64,000 bases of DNA from Sarcocystis neurona. Lineage: Eukaryota > Apicomplexa > Conoidasida > Eucoccidiorida > Sarcocystidae. Position numbers and translations under genes: made by a program. The DNA lies in assembly GCA_000727475.1 (NCBI GenBank), contig KL647308.1:620001-684000 (forward strand), written 5' to 3'. The notes under the pieces were generated by a model. That model saw only the letters and a list, made by a program, of their open reading frames with translations. It ran no database searches and had not been told where the DNA came from. Numbering within the stretch: the stretch's first letter is position 1; each line of letters opens with the position of its first letter. Below, one piece after another: positions 1 through 11,100 of this stretch.

Positions 1-157
1 ACTATCAGTATGCGGTACGGTGCACAGTAGTCGTTGTTGAACACGGTATCCTACCTTTCTGTGCGACAACATTACACTGCGTTCGTCACCTATTCCAGGG
101 TGTATGTGTATGTACAGGTCTGCGTGACAGTGTGAGCTCTGCATCTAGCGTTGACAG

Positions 158-364
158 GTTGAGAGTAGCATTTCGGTGCCATCAAATGGGTCAGCAGAGA
201 GCGTCGCTCCCCGTCTCCTCACTCAAGCTGTGAAGCTGCTCGCTTACGACCGTAGGGAACGTATCAAAACCAGCGTCGTCGTCAACGTAAATGCCACGTG
301 CTTCGCGGCGCACTCAAAGCGTGATGTGCTGGTGTTGGGGTCTCGCATGCCTCGGACGTTATAG
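158..364 (+). CDS. Hypothetical coding exon at left edge (partial gene)
   Basis: An open frame starts just after a possible acceptor (ttgacag, ending at 157) and runs to a stop at 362-364. It encodes about 68 residues with a helical stretch (AVKLLAYDRRERIKT) and then VVVNVNATC. There is no convincing upstream start in the window, so the 5' part would lie further left or in another exon. A possible donor (gtaaat) follows the codons for VVVN. Splicing there to 534 (acceptor ctattgcag) would keep the frame and join the long ORF at 497-1198. I do not recognise the family. The exon status is inferred only from the open frame and the splice-like edges. Confidence 0.3.
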   Translation, partial: VESSISVPSNGSAESVAPRLLTQAVKLLAYDRRERIKTSVVVNVNATCFAAHSKRDVLVLGSRMPRTL

Positions 365-496
365 AGTTAGTCAACTGAACAGTTCGACGTTGCACCGGCT
401 TGCGTAGATGGCATGCAGCCGTATGCCGCGAAAAAAGTACTTTGTCGCTCTTCGCTGCAATCTGTGTCGACTTATGTATAGGGCGCACTATTTTGG

Positions 497-1198
497 ATGC
501 CGTACCGAACAGGCAGGTGGGAAGCTCTATTGCAGTTTGCTGCGGAGAGGCAGCTGCTGCTTTGCGTTCCTCACCATAGTGGGGTGGACGCGCAGTCACC
601 GGATCTTTTGGGGCAGAAAGCAAAAGGACTGTGTCTTGTGGTAGATGGGGAGGCGCAACTCGCAGCCCAGAAGATGGTGGACACACAGTGTCAAAGAGAG
701 CTTTCTTGTAGGGAAACCATCTCTGCATATGGAAGAAAAGTGAATGCGCCAGCACCAAGATTGACTGAAGCAGGTAGTGCTGACGGTCTAGAGGTCGGTG
801 AAATACCATCTCCAAACGTCGTAGAGATAAAGAGAAGCATGCCTCCCTACTTCCGTCCTGATCGTCTTCTTTCAGTTGCTCCGCCGTCGTTGCTGCCCGC
901 CTGCACAGGAGCCACCCCCGCCACCAGGGATGGTGCGAGCAATAGCAGCGACAGCAGCACCAGCCCTAGCACGGCTGGCAGCTTCAACAATAGCGACATC
1001 CCTAATAACTCTTCCAAAAATTGCCATAGCAATATCAGCACCCTCAACAGCCTCGCGCAGGATGCGATAAGGTGCATGCACCCACTCACCCTGTATACCT
1101 TGCTCATGTACCAGTTGAAGCGAGCACAATTCCCCTCCGCTTCTGCATCGTCTTACATCTTCACCGTCAAAAAGAAGCAGAAAAACGTGGCCTGCTGA
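497..1198 (+). CDS. Hypothetical protein with Ser/Asn-rich C-terminal half
   Basis: This 233-codon open frame is longer than expected by chance at this base composition. The first half is of mixed composition, with motifs such as AERQLLLCVPHHSG and KGLCLVVDGEAQLAAQKMV. The second half is rich in Ser, Thr, Pro and Asn, encoded by a degenerate triplet tract at about 900-1060. The end is basic (VKKKQKNVAC, then TGA). The ATG at 497 may not be the true start: an acceptor at about 533 would put FAAERQL after the exon at 158-364, in phase. The function is unknown. Long minus-strand ORFs over the same bases look like shadows, caused by the triplet tract. Confidence 0.4.
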   Translation: MPYRTGRWEALLQFAAERQLLLCVPHHSGVDAQSPDLLGQKAKGLCLVVDGEAQLAAQKMVDTQCQRELSCRETISAYGRKVNAPAPRLTEAGSADGLEVGEIPSPNVVEIKRSMPPYFRPDRLLSVAPPSLLPACTGATPATRDGASNSSDSSTSPSTAGSFNNSDIPNNSSKNCHSNISTLNSLAQDAIRCMHPLTLYTLLMYQLKRAQFPSASASSYIFTVKKKQKNVAC

Positions 1199-4100
1199 CG
1201 AACCCGTGATGTTGTAATCGTAAGAATACATGTTGATACAGTGAGTCGACTACATCAACGAGTAAAAGTTACATTGTTGTAGATTAACTAACTGCGTATG
1301 ACATAGGGCCCCGTTGCTTCGCCGGAAAGAAGGTGCTACTACATGTAGTGAGAAGGTGCCCACGCGGGCAGTTGTACGTGGGTCATTGATTTGTGCATGC
1401 TGGGGTCTGTGCTCATATGAATTTATGCACACATGTATCGCGATCTCAAAAGCCCGGTACCCGTTTTCTGAATTTTTTTGTTTAGTCACTCGAACGCAAG
1501 AACTATGTAGGGTTGTATGTTGACCCGACCACACCTAAGTAAATAGTAGGAAACGAAACACGACATCTGGACATTGTCCTCAATTAAAAGTGCGCGGTCC
1601 TGCAGGAGTGCATGTGGAATCGTATTTTGCAGCACTGAACTAGGTAGGTTTGCAATGTCGTTATTCACACAGAAGCTCAATATTCGTACGTTGACATAAC
1701 TGGCAAGGGGAATAATAATGGTGTCAAAGTGGCGCTGTACGGTGTGTATTCTGTAACCATGTGCCCGAACTGCACGCTGAACTGCCACTTCATGGTACAA
1801 GCAAATACCGGAACTCTCGGGGTTACTAGCTATGGGACACTGTGGGAAATGGTAGCCCCAGGGTAGCGGGAATACGTCAATTTCATGGAGTGAGACATAA
1901 TGACAGGTACTTGGTGCACTCCGTCTACACTTCACTTGTATCGTCCTCTGGTTGGATAGATTTTTTAATTGCCTCACAAAAAATTAGAACAGGAGATGTA
2001 CCTGTATGAGTCACAGCGCATCGAGCTTTGTTGATGCGTCTGGCAATATGGTGATGTTTTAGGGTTTGTCGCCGTGAAGGCATAATCAGCGTCGCGCATA
2101 TTGGGGAAGCCTTTCTTTTCGTAATGAGAGACACATTAGCAACGAGGGAACTTAGCGACGTACGTTCCCAATGCCCTTAAAATTTTTTACCAATTTTGCG
2201 TAAGAAGGATGTTGTAGAGCAGTGAGATTGACCTGCAAAGCAAGTCCATTATTGGTGTGTAAAATGCTAGCAGATCATCAGCCACCTAAAGTCGGGTATA
2301 TTGTAAACGTTCAAAGTGTTGCTGGTAACGTTGTGAAGCCCATGAGAGTCTTTGACACTTTTGACAAAATGAAGAGTTGGGAACGTTCACGTGCTTTACA
2401 ACCGGCGACAGGAGTGGCGTTGACGACACGCACGGATGTGCCTGTGGTGGCAGTATGCAGCCGCCTGCGCGTTTCGGAGCATAAAAAGGTGTACGGAGGT
2501 GTCCTGATAGCTCTGCGTGGGACGCCAGAGTGCAACAAGGACACCCAACATCTGCTCGTCAGTAGTTCAGACGGTTCCGCTACATTTTCACGGTGTGGCC
2601 GTCATGCTCCAGTGTCCATTTCTAATGTTTCGCCGACTTAGTGCTCACCTGTGACAGCCAGCATAGCAGTGACGGTCACCCAGTATGTCGGGCACAAACG
2701 CTTTATTTTAAAAATCTTACGGAATTACGCTCGCACTTCTACATCCATGGGAAGATTACATAATCCGCACGTCGGCATCACCACGTCTATGTATATAGAG
2801 TACGTGTGCTCGTAATCATGTTAATTCTTGGTCTGAAAGAAAACAGACAACACTGTAAGTCGGGTTGTCGGCAAGATACACTAGATTGTGCCTGTTCACG
2901 GCGCAGAAGCGGGGTAGGCGACGGAAAAGTCACAACGGAAGCTAACTAGTCGAAAGCGGCGGAGACGACCCTTCCCACAATGACACGTAAGCAGATCACG
3001 CAAGAGCCTGTTCAAACGAAGAGGAAGGAGACGCTGCATATAGAATTTGCCTTCACGGAATAACCCGCTCTTTTCAGTACACGACTAAATTGCATTGTTT
3101 TCTCAGACCGGGGTAAAAATCCTTGCTCATAACCTCGTATTGAAAATCATCTTTGTACTGTTCAGTTCAGCTCATAGAAACATTGCATAGGCTGTGCATT
3201 TTCAGTCCATTATCGACTCCAAAAAGACCTGTTTTACTGTTTTCGTGGCATTTCTCCATGTTACCACCTTAAGAAACAATTTGTTCAAAATTCGACCGGC
3301 CTGTACACTAATGGAAGCCTGATACTCAACTTCGGTGGATTGTCAAGTGCGTCTTGCATACTGCGATTGTGGCGCGGCAGTGCTCCGGACCAGCAGGTGT
3401 CTCTCACCTCCGCTGACAGAGTACTACAGGGAGGATTTACGCGCTTATGTGCACGCATACATACTTAGACTGGTGTACTACGTAGATGTACCGGTGCAAA
3501 CACCAGAACTGTATGTACACTGTGTAGCGCCTGTCTGCAAGGGAAATTGTACCCCGTGTACGCGCTTCAGTTAGCATCATGGTCTATTAGAACAGACAGG
3601 CCTGTTCTCACGCAGCGCAGCCTCGGACAAATCTGCGCGGCGGCGCCGTCCCAAATTAGTGTACTGCAGGCGAGGTTACAGGCTCGTGTACCTGCTTGCA
3701 GACAGCGAAAGAGCTGCAATCGCTACGCGTATCGATATCCTACGAATATGCTACCATACTGGAAAGACGCGTTTACAGAGTACAGAGGTACACTATACCT
3801 TGATTAGACATGGGGATTCCTTGTGTAGTCCAACACGAGGAAAAGGAAGAAATAAGCCTGCAGCTGCGGAGACACGGAGAGAAAAAGTCAGTGATACATG
3901 CTTCTAGCTTTTTTGAGAAGATATTTCCGGACCGCTTCTTCTGGCAATTGTTGCGATATTTCCATAGGGATCGCATGGTTTTGCCCGTGAATGTGCATGC
4001 ATAAACCGGCATGCATACTTAAACATGCGTGACGGCCACAGCGAATTTGGCTCTCACGTCGCCCCTGAACCGCAGGCTGCTGGGCATAGCAGTTCCCGTT

Positions 4101-4707
4101 ATTGTTTTTGATGGAAATGCATCTACGCTCCGGACGCTGCAGGGTGGCGAGGCCCTGGGCGTTTAAGATAAGGGAGGAATGTGCGTCTGTAGCTGTCCTT
4201 GCGCGTCTCCACGACCGCGCATTCTAAATATTTTGACTCGAAGATTTCAATGAGATTTGGAGTTTTTGCGTACATACGTATGCATGTGAAAGAGAATGCA
4301 TGCGACGCAGTGGGTAATTACATGTACCAACATCTGCGTGGTGTGGTAGGAATTTCAGTGTGCTGATGCGTGCACCCTAGCCCTGTCCCCGGTAGCCACC
4401 TCTCGAACACACAATTGCTAGGGGTAGGGGACCAGAAGCTTTCCTATGGGCTCCTATAAATCGTACTGTGTCTGAGGTTTTTTCGTCCACACGGATAAAA
4501 GAGAACAACTACGCTTAGTTGGGGAACAAGTGTGTGAATGCGCGGTTTTACGCCCTCCCACTATTAACGTTGTTCTCCTTCCTGTCAAAGTAGCCACGCA
4601 GATTTCTGGAGGCAGCTTCATTAAGTGCTCTCTGGCTCACTCTTCTCTCATGTACAAGACGCGTCTTCTACACTTTCCGGACGGGCAACATTATCAATGA
4701 AATCAAT
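1199..4707. other. Stretch without a recognised gene
   Basis: Two open frames could be coding but match nothing I know. One is on the minus strand at about 1489-1943, following a possible acceptor (tccaaccag), with a hydrophobic C-terminal half. The other is on the plus strand at 2264-2641, 125 residues from an ATG in good context (aaaATGC). ORFs of this length are expected by chance several times in 64 kb. The remainder (2642-4707) is AT-richer and has no family signal; it holds frequent stops and several splice-like sites. Confidence 0.4.
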
Positions 4708-4950
4708 ATGGGGGGGGCTTCTGCGTCTAAGCAACTCGAGGCGGCATCAGTGAATTTCTCTCGGAAGGACTGTTGGGCAGCAAAAGATGTATACTTTGCA
4801 TGTTTGGATAAGAATGAAACGAAGGCGAAGGAAGTTGCCGAAAAAAGGTGTGAAGAAGAACGTCGAAAATTTGAACAGCAGTGCCTTCCATCGTGGCAGG
4901 CACATTTCTTAGGACAGCGTGGCGTCCTGCCGCCCAGCTCGCGGGTGTAG
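4708..4950 (+). CDS. COA6: COA6-like cytochrome c oxidase assembly factor (twin CX9C/CX10C)
   Basis: A single-exon ORF of 80 residues. Cys22 and Cys32 are spaced CX9C in the order C-W-A-A-K-D...Y-F-A-C-L-D-K, and Cys48 and Cys59 are spaced CX10C. The protein then reads P-S-W-Q-A-H-F. This is the COA6 pattern: CW.ARD.Y..CLD, a second Cys pair in a charged helix, FE..C..SW..HF. COA6 proteins act in the mitochondrial intermembrane space, where they handle copper for the CuA site of cytochrome c oxidase subunit 2; Cox6b subunits share the fold. The four Cys would form two disulphides in a helical hairpin. The N-terminus MGGASASK lacks a presequence, as expected for MIA40-imported proteins. The last residues (GVLPPSSRV) do not resemble the family and could be intron read-through, but the stop at 4948-4950 is the simplest end. 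Confidence 0.82.
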   Translation: MGGASASKQLEAASVNFSRKDCWAAKDVYFACLDKNETKAKEVAEKRCEEERRKFEQQCLPSWQAHFLGQRGVLPPSSRV

Positions 4951-5111
4951 TTGCTGGAGAACACTTACGTCTGAAACAGTGTACTTCCAAACGGAGCGAA
5001 AAACACTGTGTTTGGACACACAATTTTGATTTTAATAGTTCCGTCGGGGGTTTACTGCTTTCTGTCTGCTTACCACCGTAAGCATACCTTAAATGCTTCC
5101 GCACGTCCAGA

Positions 5112-5375
5112 ATGCTCCATCACGAGCACTGGAGAGACAAGAAGTATCAATTATTGAGAAGTTCGAAATATATCAGTGGCGGCGTGTTTTCTGTCGTCAT
5201 CTTTACATTGGGAACTGTGTGCTGGAATGCTGGCTTGCAGCTTGTTTCTGTGATATCCAAGGAAAGATCCACGTGCAGAGAATCTCTGTTTGGTGTGTGC
5301 TCATGCCTCGGATTTGTTGGCCTCTTTTACTCCCTACTGAATAGCTATTATCTTGCTTGCGTTGTACTTCATTAG
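5112..5375 (+). CDS. Possible small two-helix membrane protein
   Basis: An 87-residue frame from an ATG with A at -3. After a charged N-terminus (MLHHEHWRDKKYQLLRSSK) come two hydrophobic stretches, about residues 27-44 (VVIFTLGTVCWNAGLQLV) and 58-80. It begins about 160 bp after the COA6-like ORF on the same strand. Small mitochondrial membrane proteins have this general form, but I recognise no family, and an ORF this short can arise by chance. The other plus-strand frame over the same bases (5093-5344) is also open, which weakens the call. Confidence 0.3.
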   Translation: MLHHEHWRDKKYQLLRSSKYISGGVFSVVIFTLGTVCWNAGLQLVSVISKERSTCRESLFGVCSCLGFVGLFYSLLNSYYLACVVLH

Positions 5376-8164
5376 GATGCGCTTGCAACTGAAGTGTGTT
5401 TCGTTTATAGATTTTGTGTTGAGCTGTTTCTAATACCGCGCAATGATGCATTTCATCCAGGTCGATGACAGGACCAAGCCGGAAAAATTGATTGATATTG
5501 CGAACCCATACTGATTGATTCCAAAATTTCATCAGACTACGTCAGAACTGATATACACGGCGCGAGGTATGCTCAAATGCATCGCACCGCGTGTGAGCGC
5601 ACGTATGATGGAAATTGAAGCATACTTGGATCTACATTAGCCACGACGGCTTACGACTGAACTGACCTAACTCTCAACGACATCCGATAGCCGTGTAAAT
5701 GTGCCACGCATGGGCCACCCGGATACACGACAAATCTTTGGTGCACCGCGTTCCACCATGCAAAACCTCGTAGATGTACGTACACTGAAGTTCATGCGTG
5801 ATGTCCGTACATGCGCGTGTACACTGGATACGTGTACCTGTACTCCTCGAATTCGTAGACCTCGATGCGCCTCCACATGCGCTTTAACGGGAGTCTTGGC
5901 GCTTGTCCAACAAATAGGCGCAAAACAATTCTTTCTCCGTGTTTTCTGAAAGAGTTCGGTCGGTAATGCGGCTGCAGCTGTGCGTATCGCCGCACTCCCA
6001 CACTACCGCACTGGGGGCACTCCTTATTTCAAAGGAATGCTCGGAAGGAGCGAACGAAACTCTGCGCAAACATGAAGCCCGCCTGTGGAATTTTGTCGTC
6101 CCTAGCCTGCTTACACAAGTGATGTACATTAGTTGGTCGCCTTTGTGTCTGCATTGTCGGTCCGACGCGACCTGCCGACGTCGGCAAGCGCTTTGGTACG
6201 TATGCGTATACAGTCTCATTCGCGTGCAGCTTCACAGCATACATAATTACACATTCAGACACATACTTGTGCTTACGTTTTGTTGAGGCGTAGCCGGCCT
6301 TCTGGTGACGTCTGGGGAGGTTCGGGTCCAAAGTGAACATGAGGACGAGCTGTCAATTTTACACACGCGCGTGTTGGTAGTGTGCACTTCTAGTGATACA
6401 TCGGCTAATGCGGGGACTGATTCACATTGACGCGGTGACAGCTACGCACAATGCATACGCTTTATGTTTTTTCATACCGTACTAGCCATCACCATTTTCA
6501 AATTGAAACCTCATCCAAGATTACCAACATGACTGCCGAAATGTCTCTTCGCCTCAAGTCTTCGCCAACACTTCAAAAAAGTCTCCAAACTTTTTGAAAG
6601 CATTGTGCAGTTCAAAATGTCACACGTGTTTCTCGCAACAAGGAAGTAGTTCTCGCAGCGAAGCTGAACCGCTTCTCTGGTTCACACACGTAGATGCAAA
6701 GAATAAGCGATGAAAATTTGGCATAGTGTTAATCATGCAGCACACGACTATCGCCATCACAGACGTACCGGGCGCAAGCATGAGTGAAGTTGACACTTCA
6801 GGACATAGCTCGGAACAAGGTAACAGCAGGTCTGCTGAAACAGATATGCTGTGGACTGCAACTGCTCGCAGCGGAAGCGTCCATGACTAATGGAGTGGCC
6901 CAAACGTGTCAGCATACTTGATAACACAAACACACGCATTGGGCGCTGGCCAATACCGGACCATCTTAGGCAAACAGTACATAAAGGGCTCAGAGTAATA
7001 AGGCTGTTTCCTCTCGTGGAGCCAGCAAAAATGCATTCTGCGCCTCGCTGGCAATACGCACGCACGAAACTCTACTTTCTGATCATAAAAATATGGTGTT
7101 TCTGTGGCTGTGGTCACTCTCGGTTAAAAGTAGGCACCACAAAGAAGACATTCAATTTGGTGACCCCCACCAATCCAGTATACGCTTTTCAGTCTTAGCA
7201 TCCATCCCGCGTACGTGTCAGACGTACATTCATCTCTGAATTATAAACCTGTGCATGTGTGTACTGCCACATCGTTTACACACCTGCGCGTACGCATATA
7301 TATACGTATATATATCGTTAAACACGTATAAGTTCAGATGTCATCAAGCAAATTGGGGGCCGCACATGTACCTTGTGACGGTACTGGAGCCATCGTATGA
7401 GTTCCCTTTATGTACTGGTACGTCATGCGTCCGTAAGTTGCTACCGGTACGTAGTTCTTCTTTACCTTAACGCCCATCGCTGCTGCTGCTTGCTGCTGCC
7501 GGGCTGCAAAGCAACACGTCACACAGCGCACCAACACCGCACATGGTACAACAGGAACGACCCACAACAGCGTGTGCCCCTCCGTCTCGACGTCCTGCAA
7601 CGGCGGCTTACATCAGTCAAGGGAAATGCGTACGCACAGGAACGGAGCTGATGTGTCCGCTCTACCCTGCACAGGTCGTTTTACATCTACAACACAACTG
7701 CGTGCCTTCACATCATCTTAACATACACGTTCACAGAGCCACATAGCGCCTCCCTAAACACCTGCGTACAGACGTGTAAGCACGCGTGCGTACACTTTGC
7801 TGAAGCACAGATGCCTACCCTGCGTCCAGTGACACACTCGGGGTTTATCTAACTGACACAGAGCACTCCTGTCCACCATATCACTGTCATCCTCACTATT
7901 GAGTACGACACGCGTGAGAACGCCACAACGTATATATGTACGCGGCTACAAAAAACACAGCGGGAAAGTAACGTTATCTTCTCCCACGCGTAAAGTTGTC
8001 TGTTGTCTCCAGGTCCAGTGCTGCTTTTATTCGTACAGACACGCGGTCCCTTCATGTGAACGACCTCCTGTGACCAGTCAAGGGAAAGAAACTAGCTACG
8101 GAGAGTCCACATCACTCACCCATTTTGCCTCCGTTGACCGTGACTCCAAGTTTCTTGAATTTCC
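5376..8164. other. Intergenic stretch, no recognised gene
   Basis: Short overlapping ORFs occur in several frames on both strands, with none longer than about 115 residues and none carrying a motif I recognise. TA/TATA-like runs occur near 7285-7315 (catatatatacgtatatatat). I see no RNA gene. It probably holds the 3' end of the RBM42-like transcript on its right side and intergenic DNA. Confidence 0.4.
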
Positions 8165-11100
8165 TCAGCGTTTTCGAGTTCGCGGGTTGTTCAACGACGA
8201 CCTCCTAGAGGTAAAGCGAGAGAAAAATGACAGACGCATACACTTGCTGGCCACGCTCGTACGAATAGACTACCCAGTCAACCTGCGTTTACACGCATCC
8301 TCCGAACTATATCATGCCAGCCGTTGAGATGTGTAAGGAGAAATGTACGCACACGTAAGACTATTTAGACGTTACGCCTTCGTCGCGAACGAAAACACAC
8401 GTGAGGAAACACAACATTCTGTTTATCCTACAGTTTCTATCGTACGCAAGCATATGTACTGCCACACGCACAAACCGTGGTGCGTTGACGCGGAATACGG
8501 CGCCCACCTGAAATTTTTTGTTTCGCTCCGAATCAACCTCCCTGACAATAACATCCCACACAGTACAACACAGTTACACACGAGGAATTAAGCCTCTTCA
8601 CGCGCAGGGTCTCCTGCGGCGGTAAACGGGATACGATCTGTGCCCAGCGTGAAAAACCCAGTCTACATTCTATGTGCGCAGTCACTTTATACATCTACCA
8701 TGATACAGATTTTTCCTTCCACGAAGAACAAATTTCAGACGACAGCAAATACACCTGCCTGTGACGTGAAGATGTAGCAAAATCGGTAAGCCACTTCTAC
8801 ATCTACATATATATATATATATACACATATATATATATATATATATATGCGTATTAATGTCTCCCTGTTCGTGCGTGGATATACAGCCACAGCGTGTCTG
8901 TACTTATTTACCTGTCTTTCCACTTGCTTCTCAGAACGCGGATAGGTCTGTTACCAACATATTTGAAATTCATCTCCTTCAGCGCCCGCAGCATGTCGTT
9001 TGGGTCGGAGAAAGACGCGAAGCCTGTCAGAAGAAGTACCGCATGAACTCCACAGGACAGAAAGAAATCAATACAAAAAGTGCCGGACGCAATCCAGTAG
9101 CCCCTGCCACGTGCAGGTACTTCTTCACTAAAACAATCTCTCACCAGCTCCTTGAGAAATTCTGTAGAACAGCGAACCTGTTACTGGTTTCACTTGTCTA
9201 TTCTCGTCATCTCCAGATACACACATATGCGTGGACACCAATCGGATGTAAAGTGAGAGGCTACGAAAATATAATTACTCGTTACTATCCTCTCCCCACA
9301 TTGAACAGGCGTTCTTTATACCACAAACTTGTGCTAGCTCACAACGTGCACCAGTATTTGTTTTTCTAGGTGTGTGTACGTGTGTGCGGCGGTGGGTGGG
9401 TGTAACTCAATGCAGCACTCCAGAAAAGGCGGTTCTCTTTGGAATACGAAGACAATACGCAAGCTGCTTTACTTTTCCGCACTCTTCCGCCTCCCGTAGC
9501 AGCGGCGCCTTCTAGTTTTGTCCAGAGACACAAACACCTGAAAGCATACGGCCGTGAACATACGTATGCTGTCCCCAGCTTTTCTTCGCTGACTGAAACA
9601 CTGTAACCACAGTTGCGGTGTCTCCTACTATGTCTTCTCACTATGGGAACCCATCATGACCAACAACGAGGGAAAACCATTTGCTACTGTAGAATCAGTA
9701 AGTATTAGTTGTATTCTTCGGGGCAGAGAAACTCACGCTGGTCAGCAAAAAAAAAAGAAACGCTTACTACCGCATACCTCGTAGGAGTTACCTGGTACTC
9801 CACAAACGTTGCAAGTCCCCTGCTTCTCTTAGCAGCGCGAACCAGTACCGCCATTATCCACACATGTGCGTCTGTGCGTACGCGTGTACTAGTGGTTCAC
9901 ATCACTCTGGACTTAAGTGTGCTCACATGTGAGAACCCCAACCCTGTGATCGGAAGCCACTGTATCTACGTTTCGCGAAGGAGGAGCTTGGGTCCATGCA
10001 CGCGCGTCTGATGCCTTTGAATGGCCAGATTGTACAAAGGGCCACACATCACACCACAATATGCCGTACAGGTAAACTACTACCTTTCCGCCTGCCCAGT
10101 CCACAGACACACGTCAGAGCACAGAGGTGCAAATTCAGTATGTGTGGGGTCACACTCATCTCCGCAGCAGTCGGTACCAGTGGTCGCGTGCGCTCACCGT
10201 AGCCCTTCGTTTTTCCTGTGCGTTTGTCTCGCACCACGCGGGCCTTCTCAAACGACTTGTATTTGCGAAAAGCGTTGGCCAGAACTTCGTCCGTCACCTC
10301 ATTTCCCAGGTCTCCACAGAACACTCTGCAGGAAACGCGACAGTAAAGCGCAGCAGCAGCCATAGTATAGTGCATCAGAGCCGCCCGGGAGCACACACGC
10401 AGCTTACGCCGCACTACTGAAGAAATGCAGCTAACGACGACGAGGTTGCACAAGTATAAGGAATATTCAGCCAAAAGGACGCCACTCAACGATCCGGGCA
10501 CGACCGCCCAGGTGCCAACTGATAAAACCTTGTCAAAGAAGCAGACACAAGACACACACTCTCGCGAAATATTGGCTCTCCCTAAATACGCAGGCAGTCA
10601 GAAAACTCGTAGAAACGTGTCAATCTAAGTGCACAGACTTCATGTCAAAACCTTGTCGACCAGTTAATCACCCCAATATTTGAATTGCAGCACGCAAGTC
10701 AAAATACCAAGTTGGAAAGCTTCACGGTAGTTTCGACTTTTCATTTTTCAACATCACACAGAAGACGTTTGCTTCTCACAAAAAACACGCAGGTGTGAAG
10801 GACCCTACTTTACATGCCGCAGATTCAGTACCACCAGATGGACGAGACGAGCTACACGTGGAAAGCTGTTAAGCAAGTTCCGCCGGAACACGAATAAGCG
10901 GAGGCTCCTGTAGACAACAATTCCTTTCGGACCGACACATCTAACCGGCAAGCAACACGAGACAGCAAATAAGAACAAATACTGCATGGACACAGGCAAT
11001 TTAAGAGAACTGGCGACGGAGATGTAATCCGACGCCGTCGGTGGTTCTACATTGAATAGAAGATGGGGGACTCCTGCTCACAATTGGCCGCAGGCTGACA

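Noticed and set aside
282..815. 177-codon minus-strand ORF
   Set aside because: It overlaps the longer plus-strand frame 497-1198 and shows no recognisable motif or splice support.
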